Shown one piece after another: positions 34,980 to 43,485 of a stretch of 64,000 nucleotides of DNA. Positions within the stretch are counted from its first letter, which is position 1, and each line of letters starts with the position of its first letter. Source of the DNA: Actibacterium mucosum KCTC 23349 (lineage in GTDB: Bacteria > Pseudomonadota > Alphaproteobacteria > Rhodobacterales > Rhodobacteraceae); the NCBI RefSeq assembly GCF_000647975.1, contig NZ_JFKE01000002.1:124001-188000 (forward strand), read 5' to 3'. The notes under the pieces were generated by a model. The model saw only the letters and a list, made by a program, of their open reading frames with translations, had not been told where the DNA came from and did no database searches. Position numbers and translations under genes: made by a program.

Positions 34980-36158
34980 CTATAGGAAATCGGTCAGACT
35001 TCGATAGCCGTCGTCGCATGACGTGGTGCCTTGGTCGGTTGTGCCGCACGGTGTCGCCTTGGGTGCTGATCTCGCCGGCACCGTTGTGGATGTGGCGGGG
35101 GGCGTGACTGCCGGTTCGGGCGGCAGCATACGCACCCTTTGCTCCAGTCGTTGGGCCAGATCAAAGTCGATCCGTCCATTGGCAATCAAGTGTTCCGATG
35201 TCTGGAAATGCCCAATCGCGCGGCGCGTGGGCTGATCCAATTTGCCATTCGGTGTCCCGTCCAAATACCCCAATACGATCAGGGCTTCCTGAACCTTCCG
35301 AACCTTGGTTGGCGTCAAAGCCGCCTCGAACGCGTGTTCCTCAATCTCCGTTCGTGGTGTGCGTGTTTCCGGCAGGCTAAGGCATTGCCAATAGGGAACT
35401 TCGGCGTGCCGTCCCAGCAGCTCAATCACGCCCAACTCGATCAAATTGCGCACCGCCTGCGCGTTACTTTCAACCTGCGAGATGGAGAGGTCCAAATCGA
35501 CGGCTGAGGTGTCGATCAACCCACTGGCACCAGCACCCCAACCTTTGCGGACGACAACCATCGAATTGGCGACCGAGGCACCGGGCACAACGCGCCGACT
35601 GGGATAAGCCACCAGATGCAAGTCGACGGTGACGACTGACAAGGCCTTGCTGTTGCTAAATGCCGCGTCTCCCAGGCCATAGCCGCTTGGCGTGCCAAAT
35701 GGATCAATGTCCAAGTCGATATCGCGGTCAATGGCATCCCTGTCCAACTGGCTGATGGAGCCACGGATATAGAATTGCGGGTCAATGTCATCGTCGCGCG
35801 TTACCAGCAGTTGGATGTCGCCGCCATCTTTGACGCGGGCCTGATCGAGAAAGACATAAGCTTTTGACCGGCGGTTCATCTGGCTGATGGCATTGACCAG
35901 CATGTCATCTGCACCAACCGGGACGGCCTTGGTTCGATCCGGCAGGTCGGACGACGAAATCAGGACGCTGCGGCGGCCAGCCTGAAAGAACAGCTCGTCC
36001 ATGCAACGCAATGACGCGCTGAAAGACGTGAAGTTGCGGGCTGCCGGTGCGTTGGGTTGCGCTGCGATCGGCGCAACATAGGATGGCGGCACGGCGCACC
36101 CGGAACCCACAAGGCAGATTGCAAGCGCGGCGACTCCATTCCGAAATCCATTCGACAT
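34980..36158 (-). CDS. CsgG-like lipoprotein with C-terminal peptidoglycan-binding domain
   Basis: A 392-residue lipoprotein; lipobox VGSGC with acylated Cys21. Residues about 45-270 resemble the CsgG/HfaB outer-membrane assembly proteins: FSASLRCMDELFFQ, KAYVFLDQARVKDGGDIQLLVTRD, GDAAFSNSKALSVVTVDLHLV and repeated charged D-R-D. Residues about 300-350 are a PG_binding_1 motif (TKVRKVQEALIVLGYLDGTPNGKLDQPTRRAIGHFQ). A Pro/Thr-rich tail follows. CsgG-type proteins form export pores for curli or anchor adhesins and holdfast. It is convergent with the DUF3131 gene (1-bp gap) and divergent from OmpA/caspase. Confidence 0.7.
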   Translation of the reverse strand: MSNGFRNGVAALAICLVGSGCAVPPSYVAPIAAQPNAPAARNFTSFSASLRCMDELFFQAGRRSVLISSSDLPDRTKAVPVGADDMLVNAISQMNRRSKAYVFLDQARVKDGGDIQLLVTRDDDIDPQFYIRGSISQLDRDAIDRDIDLDIDPFGTPSGYGLGDAAFSNSKALSVVTVDLHLVAYPSRRVVPGASVANSMVVVRKGWGAGASGLIDTSAVDLDLSISQVESNAQAVRNLIELGVIELLGRHAEVPYWQCLSLPETRTPRTEIEEHAFEAALTPTKVRKVQEALIVLGYLDGTPNGKLDQPTRRAIGHFQTSEHLIANGRIDFDLAQRLEQRVRMLPPEPAVTPPATSTTVPARSAPKATPCGTTDQGTTSCDDGYRSLTDFL

Positions 36159-36336
36159 AAACCAACCTCCTGATCCACGCGCAAAGTTTGGACGCAGGTG
36201 GTTAACAGAGCCTTTGATGACATGGAAAACGCCGCATTGTTTGAGTATATTTTTAAATATCTCAATGTCTTAGGTAAGAATTTGGTGACAAAACTGGGCG
36301 ACGATTCCCAAGGATTCGGGCAAGGAGATTGTCGTA
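36159..36336. promoter_or_regulatory. Divergent promoter region of the CsgG-like and OmpA genes
   Basis: A 178-bp space with GTTAACAGAG at 36201-36210 and an AT-rich palindrome ATATTT-TT-AAATAT (36247-36260), flanked by TTGAG and CTCAA (36241-36265). It is AT-rich compared with its surroundings. GTTAACA recurs in the other promoters of this locus. Confidence 0.4.
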
Positions 36337-36900
36337 ATGCGGAAAATTGGGTTCACGGCCGCGTTGGTTCTGTCGGGGCTTACCCCGGCGATGGCCGAGG
36401 TGGGGGAATTGTCCGTCAGTGCGGATTATTGCACAATCTTGCGGGCCTTTACCGACGCAGCGTCGCCGGAATGTCCAGCCCCAACTTTTGCAGGCAGGCC
36501 ACGTGGATTGCAAGCTGCACCCCCGGGTCTGCCCGAGGTTGAGCGGGGGTACTTCGTGCGATTTGCCTTTGATTCTGCAGATCTGACCCCGGCGTTTCAG
36601 GATCATTTGAAAAGCCTGTCGACGGTTTTCGCCTCTGGAGCTTTGCAGGACCTCTGCTTCAAGCTTGTTGGGCACACGGATACCCGGGGCGCGCCGAGCT
36701 ACAACATGGCGCTAAGTCACGAACGGGCAAAATCGGTGCGATTGTTTCTGGCCGCATTGGGGCAGGTGGATATTGGCCGGGTGCAGGTTGAAGGGCGGGG
36801 CGAAACCGAACCCTTGACCGGGCGGGCCGGTGACGATGCATATAACCGGCGGGTAGAGATTTTGGCCCGTCCGGCCGAGGGCGCAGTTTGCAATTCCTAG
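36337..36900 (+). CDS. OmpA-family envelope protein
   Basis: A 187-residue protein with a signal peptide (MRKIGFTAALVLSGLTPAMA) and an OmpA-like peptidoglycan-binding domain (about 70-180): YFVRFAFDSADLTPAFQDHL, LCFKLVGHTDTRGAPSYNMALSHERAKSV and AYNRRVEILARP. The Asp-Arg pair for diaminopimelate binding is intact. Same plan as the 28797 gene. The caspase-like gene begins inside its last codons, so the two are probably made together. Confidence 0.82.
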   Translation: MRKIGFTAALVLSGLTPAMAEVGELSVSADYCTILRAFTDAASPECPAPTFAGRPRGLQAAPPGLPEVERGYFVRFAFDSADLTPAFQDHLKSLSTVFASGALQDLCFKLVGHTDTRGAPSYNMALSHERAKSVRLFLAALGQVDIGRVQVEGRGETEPLTGRAGDDAYNRRVEILARPAEGAVCNS

Positions 36901-37604
36901 TTGGTCTTTTGGCCGGGTTTCTCGTTTCAACCTCGGCACTTTGGGCCGAGAAACACGCCTTGGTGATCGGCAACGCGCACTACCAGGCGACAGTGCCCCT
37001 GCCAAACGCAATAAAAGACGCTGAACTTGTGGGTAAAGCATTGAAAAGTGCAGGGTTCCGCGTGTTCGTCGCCAAAGATCTGAAACGTCAGGAGCTGCTT
37101 CGTGCGATCGCGGAGTTCAAGGTTGCCGCCCATGAGGCAGAGCTTGTCGTGGTGTATCTTGCCGGGCATGGCGTGCAAGTCGCCGGTGAAACCTACTTTC
37201 TGGCGACAGACTCACCAAAACTGGATGCGGACTGGCTTGCCTCTGCCATACCGGTGGGCGCAATCGCCAAAGCGTTGTCCGACAAGGTTCGTCACAAAGT
37301 GCTGTTCATCGACGCCTGCCGAACGCCAATAGACAATGCGGATATGTCCAAACTCAGTCCGCTGGCACGTGGGGTAGAAGCCGGGACATTCCTCTCCTTC
37401 GCTGCGCAACCTGGCGCTGCAGCCTTTGACGGAGCTGATGAGAACGGACCTTACGCGCAGTCTTTGTCTGCCGCCTTGGTCAACAAAGACTGGGATCTGA
37501 ACCAGATTGACCGAAAAGTTCGATTGGAAGTGATGCGGTTGACGGGAGGAACACAAGTCCCTTGGTCACAAAGTTCGATGGTTTTGCCTTTGATACTGAA
37601 CTAA
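36888..37604 (+). CDS. Caspase-like peptidase (C14 family), exported
   Basis: A 238-residue caspase-fold protein with a short signal sequence (MQFLVGLLAGFLVSTSALWA). The catalytic dyad is visible: His in VVYLAGHGVQ and Cys in LFIDACRTPID. The core has HALVIGNAHY and the DAELVGKALKSAGFRV helix. It likely cleaves a protein in the periplasm; specificity is unknown (caspase-like members prefer acidic or basic P1). The start is a TTG at 36888, 13 bp before the OmpA stop, with GAGGGC upstream. Its companions in the locus are OmpA and CsgG-like proteins. Confidence 0.8.
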   Translation: MQFLVGLLAGFLVSTSALWAEKHALVIGNAHYQATVPLPNAIKDAELVGKALKSAGFRVFVAKDLKRQELLRAIAEFKVAAHEAELVVVYLAGHGVQVAGETYFLATDSPKLDADWLASAIPVGAIAKALSDKVRHKVLFIDACRTPIDNADMSKLSPLARGVEAGTFLSFAAQPGAAAFDGADENGPYAQSLSAALVNKDWDLNQIDRKVRLEVMRLTGGTQVPWSQSSMVLPLILN

Positions 37605-37612
37605 AGCTGCCC

Positions 37613-38290
37613 TCAAATTTGGTGGGGCATGTATTTCAGTCGTTTGATGCGGGTTGTGCATCTTGTCCGTGCATGAGTTCTGCCGGCCCAGGCAGAGATT
37701 TCTGGCGAGGCAGCCCAGAGGTTGGCGAAAATGTAAACCGGCGGCTTTGGCACGTTTTGTTCTCCCTCAAAACGGACCACCGGCCGACCATCAACGTACC
37801 ATTGTACTTTATTGGCACGCCAGTCGAACCGGTAGCGGTGAAAGGCCTTGCTTGCGTCGAAACCAAGGGGAACCAGTTCGCTGGTTTCCTTGCCATTGCA
37901 ATGTGTCGCAACGTGCAGTCTTGTGGGGTCGTTCCCGAGGAATTCGATGTCAATCTCGTTGTGGGCTGTACCATAGTAGGGGCCCGAATAAGCGAAAAAG
38001 CCGGAAACCACGCCCGGACCCGCCGCAGGTTTGGCTTCCACCTCGAATGAGCCAAAACCGGATCGGCTTTGAGTACGAATTGATCCCCCATGAAACCGGT
38101 TTCCAACGCCTTCGCGCGGGTTCAACCGTAACTCCACCCCGTTGCCAAAAGTGACATTCTCCTTCGACCAATCCGTATCGAAATGTGGATGATCAAATGC
38201 GTAATTTGCGACATGCCAGCGGTCCGAGGCCCCTGTTTGGAAACGATCCTCAAATGCGGGGCAAGATGCCTGGCTCGACATTGACCACAT
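37613..38290 (-). CDS. GH16-family glycoside hydrolase (licheninase/laminarinase type)
   Basis: A 225-residue jelly-roll hydrolase. The GH16 active site is HNEIDIEFLG with E-x-D-x-E catalytic acids (about residues 110-117). Aromatic strands such as FHRYRFDWRANKVQWYVDGRPV line the groove. It would hydrolyse internal beta-1,3/1,4-glucan or a galactan. There is no clear signal peptide (MWSMSSQASCPAFEDRF), unlike most GH16 enzymes, so it may use another export route or act in the cytoplasm. It is the third gene of a minus-strand run (DUF3131, 446-residue protein, GH16), 16 bp after its neighbour. The role may be trimming the locus's polysaccharide. Confidence 0.82.
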   Translation of the reverse strand: MWSMSSQASCPAFEDRFQTGASDRWHVANYAFDHPHFDTDWSKENVTFGNGVELRLNPREGVGNRFHGGSIRTQSRSGFGSFEVEAKPAAGPGVVSGFFAYSGPYYGTAHNEIDIEFLGNDPTRLHVATHCNGKETSELVPLGFDASKAFHRYRFDWRANKVQWYVDGRPVVRFEGEQNVPKPPVYIFANLWAASPEISAWAGRTHARTRCTTRIKRLKYMPHQI

Positions 38291-38306
38291 TTTTTGCTTT
38301 GGGTGC

Positions 38307-39647
38307 TTATTGTGGCATCACGGATTTGAAATACTCGGAAAGCAGCCTGTATTCGTCCGGGTTTACCGCCATCATGTCCGTATCCGATCGGCCGATTGGG
38401 ACGGTTGGCGTTGGACTGGCGGGGTCGATGGTGGGTATGGCGACTTCGGCTTCAAGCTCCTGCAGGATTTGTGACACCACATCTGGTTCTTGCGGAGCGG
38501 CAATTGCACCGGCAACCGGCGTGGGGGTCACACCTTGCCCATCAAGCAGCATCAGGGCCGTTCTGGCATCCAGTCCGATTTCTGTCATGAGATACTCTAG
38601 GCGTTGTGCCATTTGCTTTGCCTGGCTGGGAGGTGAAATTGGCGCTACTGGTACAGTGGATTGAACGGATGCGGATTGGATCGGCGCAACACTATGCGCG
38701 TCCTCTCCTCGGATTTGCATGATTTGCTTGCGCAGCTGTTCGGCAGCAGCTTCCAGTTCCAACAGCGACGGCTCGGTTTGTGTCAGTTGTGGGTTGGTGG
38801 AAGGTTGTTGCAGCGTGGCGGGCTGTTCGCGTTCCAACAATAGTTGCCGCAAGACGTTCAATTCGCCGCGCACCTCGGCCACTTCGGTTTCCACCGGCGC
38901 GGTCTGTGGTGTACCCGCGGGGGAGAAGCCGGTTATCGGCTGTTGCTGCGGCCCGCGCCAGGCTTCGGTTTGCGTCAGGATGGCAGCTTCGGCACCAGCG
39001 GAATTCGGGACCGGCCAACCACGTGGGAGGGCCGAATAATCTTGCCGCGCATCCACCCAACGGAGGTAACTTGTTACGGCATGAAACCCGGTCAAAGACA
39101 CGCGATCCACCTCGGTGCCGCCGCGGCGTATGACAAGCTCGTTTCCCGCACTCAGAATGTTTTCCATAGCCAGATCCAGCGGCTGCATGATGCGTTCCGG
39201 CACCTGAATTTCCGAAATTCCGTCAACCAGAAAAAATGTGTCCCCGGGAAGGACATTGGCGTGTTCAAGTTTGAGGAGCTTTGAAGGGTCCAAAAACACA
39301 CTCAAATCGTCTTTGCGACCAAGGCAGGAATAGGTTCGGGGGCGACAAAGAACTTCAAACACGTCCGTATCCAACCGCGGTGTCGGCGCAAACCGAGCAT
39401 AGCCGTCTGGGTCAAAACGGAAATACACCCCCTCGACCAGCCCTTCCTGAAAGGTGGGCCATCCAAACGAGGTGCGCAATTCTTGGCGCGCTTCGCGTGC
39501 CCCGATTGCCAAGGGGATCGATGTGTCCAGAATTGCGTTTTCCGGCGTAAACTCGGACGTTTCGTTGGTGGCTTGTGCCGGTACCTGACCCGGCAAGCCC
39601 ATGAGCGAAACCGTGGCCAGCAGGAATATTTTGGAGAGGGTCGACAT
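38307..39647 (-). CDS. Exported coiled-coil protein of unknown function
   Basis: A 446-residue protein with a signal peptide (MSTLSKIFLLATVSLMGLPGQVPAQA). The first half is a globular domain with paired Cys in LCRPRTYSCLGRKDD, while the second half (about 255-345) is coiled-coil (VETEVAEVRGELNVLRQLL, LEAAAEQLRKQIMQI) with Gln/Pro/Thr-rich linkers. Family not recognised. Its start overlaps the DUF3131 stop by 1 bp (TGATG), so they are cotranslated. A periplasmic or cell-envelope scaffold role is likely. Confidence 0.65.
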   Translation of the reverse strand: MSTLSKIFLLATVSLMGLPGQVPAQATNETSEFTPENAILDTSIPLAIGAREARQELRTSFGWPTFQEGLVEGVYFRFDPDGYARFAPTPRLDTDVFEVLCRPRTYSCLGRKDDLSVFLDPSKLLKLEHANVLPGDTFFLVDGISEIQVPERIMQPLDLAMENILSAGNELVIRRGGTEVDRVSLTGFHAVTSYLRWVDARQDYSALPRGWPVPNSAGAEAAILTQTEAWRGPQQQPITGFSPAGTPQTAPVETEVAEVRGELNVLRQLLLEREQPATLQQPSTNPQLTQTEPSLLELEAAAEQLRKQIMQIRGEDAHSVAPIQSASVQSTVPVAPISPPSQAKQMAQRLEYLMTEIGLDARTALMLLDGQGVTPTPVAGAIAAPQEPDVVSQILQELEAEVAIPTIDPASPTPTVPIGRSDTDMMAVNPDEYRLLSEYFKSVMPQ

Positions 39648-41332
39648 CAGAAATCAGCCTCCTTTTGGATCGAGTGCCGCAGTGCGGGCAACCAGTCATC
39701 TTGCTGAGGGGGGTCGGGATAACCGCGGCGTTGACGAACGTCCTGATCCCGGAAAGCCGTGTACCAAACCTCGGTGTCGCCGAAATATGGGGTCAGGATT
39801 GTGCCTTGTACCTTGTGCAGCAGCGAAGTCAGGATGATCCCGTTATTGTTCGCCGTGTAGATGGCGACGCGTCCTTGTCCGCGCTCGTACAATCCTTCGT
39901 ACATGCCGTTTTCCGGATCATAGAGCTCGATAATGGCGTCATACAGGACGTCGGTATATTCGGTTTCCCACAAGGCCCACAAACCAAGTGCTGCCTTTGC
40001 GGCAACAGCAGCGTGGTCCGGAACATAGTCACCGCGTGGTGTCACGGTGTTCCACGGATACCCATCCGAAAAGATGGTGTCATAGGTAAAATATGGTGGG
40101 CCTTTCACGTTATGCTCCGAGCGGGCCGTCATGAACCCGGTGCGACGCCAACGGTTTTCCTGCACTTCGTAAATACGGTCGGCAAACTCAGCCCGCCACC
40201 CGTCCGAGTGCAGCCATTCCGGCGAACTGTCGTCATGCGGCAGGTCAAACCCAAGTTCCAGACCGTCCTGCAGGTAGGATTCCGTAACCACGTAGTTCTG
40301 TGAGTGGAAAATGCGTGGGTCACGGCCGTCGTAAGGAACCTGGATGCCGTAAATCGACGCCGTTAAAAATGGCTCGGCGCGGTGAGCCAACAGAGGTCGA
40401 AACCCCCATAGTGCAAACCCCTTGGCTGCGTATTCCTCGTATCCCAGACGGCCTTCCTGTGCATAAACAGTCTCGTTGGTTTCTTTGTCCACATACGCGC
40501 CATACAGAAGGCCATCTGGTCCGATCGCATTGTGGAAATCCCATTTCAGAAGAACTGAGTCGACCGTATTGCCAAGGTAGGGGTAGCGGTTCTTGATAAT
40601 CCGCATCCAAACCAGGAACCGCCCGATATCCAGGGCCGAAAATCCGATCTCGCCGGCCTTGTTGGTATAGTCGACCTTTTCGCCGGTTTTGGTGTGGTAC
40701 ACCTTGTTGGGCAATTCCTTTCGAAAGAGGTCCAGACCCTTGATCGTCGTCAGAAGAAGCGTCAGACGCCGGTCGAATTCCGGTTTTTCAATCAGGCACA
40801 GCTCATAGGCCGCCACAACGCCAGCCATGTACGAGGCAGTGTCCCAAAGTGTGGTCGAAGGGTAATTGCCAACCGAATTGGCAAGGCCTGTCGTTTCCTG
40901 TGTGAATTTTTCGAAATAGTGCCACGCAACTTTGGCGGCGCGCAATTCTCGTTCGTTCAGAAAACCACGACGATCCCGATATTTTCGAACGTATTCATTG
41001 CGATTTGTATAGCCTGCCGGGCGATCGAAACCGCGATCCAATTTGGCAAAATAGTCATCTGGCATTTCACACATGCGGGGCGGTTTTGTGCGCGGTATTT
41101 CCTGCCGAACCATGCTGGTCGTAATTGCCGGTATATTACCCCGCATTAATGCCGGAAGGTCATCCAGATCACCGCCGGCAATAATTGGGTTAATCTCTTC
41201 CTCTTGGGCAAGAAATATCCCCCGGGCGGCGGATCCTACACCATATGCGGTGGCCGCAAACAGGCACAGGACAACAGCCAACCCAGCGACACCCGTCGCA
41301 CCGGATTTCCTTGTTTTGCCAGGTTTTTGCAT
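39647..41332 (-). CDS. DUF3131 protein, larger paralogue, membrane-anchored
   Basis: A 561-residue protein. One membrane helix near 15-35, then a DUF3131 domain with GLANSVGNYPSTTLWDTAS, LFRKELPNKVYHTKTG, KAGEIGFSALDIGRFLVWM and a long C-terminal part. It shares the plan of the 33671 gene but is larger. It is the first gene of a minus-strand run toward GH16. The start at 41332 is preceded by AAGGAAAAA. An unusually long in-frame extension upstream is judged non-coding because the anchor would be displaced. It is divergent from the ABC protein. Confidence 0.78.
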   Translation of the reverse strand: MQKPGKTRKSGATGVAGLAVVLCLFAATAYGVGSAARGIFLAQEEEINPIIAGGDLDDLPALMRGNIPAITTSMVRQEIPRTKPPRMCEMPDDYFAKLDRGFDRPAGYTNRNEYVRKYRDRRGFLNERELRAAKVAWHYFEKFTQETTGLANSVGNYPSTTLWDTASYMAGVVAAYELCLIEKPEFDRRLTLLLTTIKGLDLFRKELPNKVYHTKTGEKVDYTNKAGEIGFSALDIGRFLVWMRIIKNRYPYLGNTVDSVLLKWDFHNAIGPDGLLYGAYVDKETNETVYAQEGRLGYEEYAAKGFALWGFRPLLAHRAEPFLTASIYGIQVPYDGRDPRIFHSQNYVVTESYLQDGLELGFDLPHDDSSPEWLHSDGWRAEFADRIYEVQENRWRRTGFMTARSEHNVKGPPYFTYDTIFSDGYPWNTVTPRGDYVPDHAAVAAKAALGLWALWETEYTDVLYDAIIELYDPENGMYEGLYERGQGRVAIYTANNNGIILTSLLHKVQGTILTPYFGDTEVWYTAFRDQDVRQRRGYPDPPQQDDWLPALRHSIQKEADF

Positions 41333-41384
41333 CCATTTTTCCTTGGATTGCCCATTGCTCTGATTCAGGCATACCGCACGGGGG

Positions 41385-41449
41385 GTTAACAATTTTCGAA
41401 GGAAGTGAAAAAATTGTCGCGAAAGTGAGTGTGAAAATTTTTTGTTAAC
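41385..41449. promoter_or_regulatory. Divergent promoter with paired GTTAAC sites and AT-rich direct repeats
   Basis: GTTAACAATTTTC (41385-41397) and, in reverse, GTTAACAAAAAATTTTC (complement of 41433-41449) face each other, 59 bp between the GTTAAC palindromes. Inside are GTGAAAAAATT (41405-41415) and GTGAAAATT (41431-41439). A related element is at 29380-29404. It lies in the 167-bp gap between the two divergent genes. Confidence 0.45.
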
Positions 41450-41499
41450 AGGGCGACCGTAGAACTTTCTGCAGAGGCGGACGAATCGGAGCGCTCTGA

Positions 41500-43485
41500 A
41501 TGGATCAGTCCAAGGCCCTGGCGAAACAGGCATCGACCATATTAGAAACGGAAAAAGCAGAGGAAACTCTGGAGCAATCCAAGTGGCCGGTTGCCGATCG
41601 ATCCGAACCCATCTGGGCACGCACTTTGTCTTTCTTTTTTACTTTGGGTTCAACTTTTTGCCTGCTTTCCATGATTGTGGGCACGGTGTTCCTTTTTGAC
41701 CTCGTTGCACTTGGTGGCCAGGCGATCTTTGCAAAACTACTGGGCGCCGGAATTGTCGTGGCTGCCATCGGGGCATTGGCGTTTGAATTTGGACATACCA
41801 AAGCTCTTTCTGGGTTGCGCATGCTGCGGACAAGGTTTGACCGTGGTGCCTCGGCCGTCCTGGCTGTTGGTGTTTTCGGGATACTTGAGATCGTTCACCC
41901 CCTGCTGGGTTTGGCGATCCCCTCGGCGGTGATCGCGGCGGCAGGCGCCGGGGCGCTGTTTCAGCGGTTTGGCCGCGCCGAGCCAATGTGGGATTTTCGG
42001 CGTGACGAAGCGTCGTCCATCTTTGCTGGCAGAGACGCGTCCGGCTTGAAACTGGCGGCTTTGATACCGGCCGAGCATCCGATGTTGGCTGGGTGTCAAC
42101 GAATATCGGGCTATCTTGGTATGGCGCTGGCATTTGCTGTCGCAAGCTATCTTGCCGCGATAGACGCGGTTAACACAGCGGCAGTTCCGGCGGTGTCTTT
42201 GCTGTCGATGTGGGCGACATTCGCGCTCACAAAGTTTGTCATGGCGCGCTATTCTGGCGACCCGCTTCAAGCGCAGCCTGCGGCGGATGTGTCACGCCGC
42301 GATCTTGCTTTGACCGCTGAAGAGGATGAGCCAACAGAAATTGGGCTGCGCGTTGCTCAGCTGGATGTATCCGGACCTCGCGGAAAGCGACTGTTGTCCA
42401 CGATTGATCTGGTCGTGGATCCAGGAACGGTGACTTGCATTGCCGGGGAAGGTGGCGCGGGAAAATCGCTTTTGCTGAAGGCGATCGCCGCGCCCTACGA
42501 TCTGCCCGGGCTGCAGGTTGAAGGGCAGGTGGATATGAACGGGCAAAACCTTTGGCAACGCGGTCGGACACAAGGCGCCGTTCCGGCTTACCACATGTCC
42601 TTTCCCCCTATCTTATTGCCGGCGAGCGGTGCGGCCAACCTGACCGGTTTTCACGATGATGCGTTCGAACGCGGCTTCGCGATCCTGGAACAATTGGTTT
42701 TTTCGGCCGAGATTGCGCACGAGATTTGTATAACACCGGACGCGCGCAATCTTTCAAGCAGCCACCAGGCCGCATTGGCAATCGCACGCGGCTTTTTGAT
42801 GGCGCCGTCGCTTTACCTTCTGGATCGGCCAGAAGACGGCTGCGACGAAGGCTTGATCGGTGCGATATGCGAACGCATTGCCAAGGAAACCCGTTTGGGT
42901 CGCAGCTTTCTGATTATTTCAAATCACCGCAAGTTCCAGGAGATCAGTCAGAAAACCGCCGTTATGCAAAATGGCAATCTCATTGATTTTGGCGATACCG
43001 AGGCAATACGGACGCAGTTGGCGGCAGGTTGGGCCAGTTTCTCGGCCCTCAGGACGCTTGAAAGCGATGAAAACCTGACCCGGTGGATTGCTGCGCAGTT
43101 TCGGCGCAATGGCGATGACGGCAACCGCAGAAAAGTCTCGTCGGTGGCCGGGGAAATGTTGGTTCTGTCCAGCAAAACCCAAAAAGGTGGGCGCCCGGGC
43201 ATGACGCGGTTTAAGTTCAAGCATTTCAAAGGGCATTGCGTTTTGACGATGCGCGATGATTCCGATCCTTTGACACCGGCCCAGGTGGAAACAGCCCGCA
43301 AGGAGGCGCAGAATGCAGCGGTCACTTCCCGCCTTTCACCACTTGCCGCAATCTTGTCTCAAAGCCTTGATGTGGAGATTGGGCACGAATTTAACCAACG
43401 GGTCGTGTCCGCCAAGATCGAAACATACGATCCGCGTCTGACCACCGTTGCAGAAGGGCAGGGCGATGTCGAAACCCCTGCCTGA
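41500..43485 (+). CDS. ABC transporter-type protein with degenerate ATPase motifs
   Basis: A 661-residue protein. About six membrane helices (40-250) with a PrtD/PrsD-like layout are followed by an ABC domain from about 280. The Walker A is intact (GEGGAGKS, 316-323) and the H-loop His476 is present, but the signature is LSSSHQ (418-423) instead of LSGGQ, the Walker B is LYLLDR (438-443) with Arg where the catalytic Glu should be, and the Q-loop Gln is replaced. The last 150 residues are an extra domain. ATP hydrolysis is doubtful. It is coupled to HlyD by a 20-bp overlap. Confidence 0.8.
   Translation: MDQSKALAKQASTILETEKAEETLEQSKWPVADRSEPIWARTLSFFFTLGSTFCLLSMIVGTVFLFDLVALGGQAIFAKLLGAGIVVAAIGALAFEFGHTKALSGLRMLRTRFDRGASAVLAVGVFGILEIVHPLLGLAIPSAVIAAAGAGALFQRFGRAEPMWDFRRDEASSIFAGRDASGLKLAALIPAEHPMLAGCQRISGYLGMALAFAVASYLAAIDAVNTAAVPAVSLLSMWATFALTKFVMARYSGDPLQAQPAADVSRRDLALTAEEDEPTEIGLRVAQLDVSGPRGKRLLSTIDLVVDPGTVTCIAGEGGAGKSLLLKAIAAPYDLPGLQVEGQVDMNGQNLWQRGRTQGAVPAYHMSFPPILLPASGAANLTGFHDDAFERGFAILEQLVFSAEIAHEICITPDARNLSSSHQAALAIARGFLMAPSLYLLDRPEDGCDEGLIGAICERIAKETRLGRSFLIISNHRKFQEISQKTAVMQNGNLIDFGDTEAIRTQLAAGWASFSALRTLESDENLTRWIAAQFRRNGDDGNRRKVSSVAGEMLVLSSKTQKGGRPGMTRFKFKHFKGHCVLTMRDDSDPLTPAQVETARKEAQNAAVTSRLSPLAAILSQSLDVEIGHEFNQRVVSAKIETYDPRLTTVAEGQGDVETPA

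Noticed and set aside
41333-41620. N-terminal extension of the 39647 DUF3131 gene
   Set aside because: The in-frame extension would run through the divergent promoter and the beginning of the ABC gene on the other strand; the start at 41332 gives the normal anchor helix.
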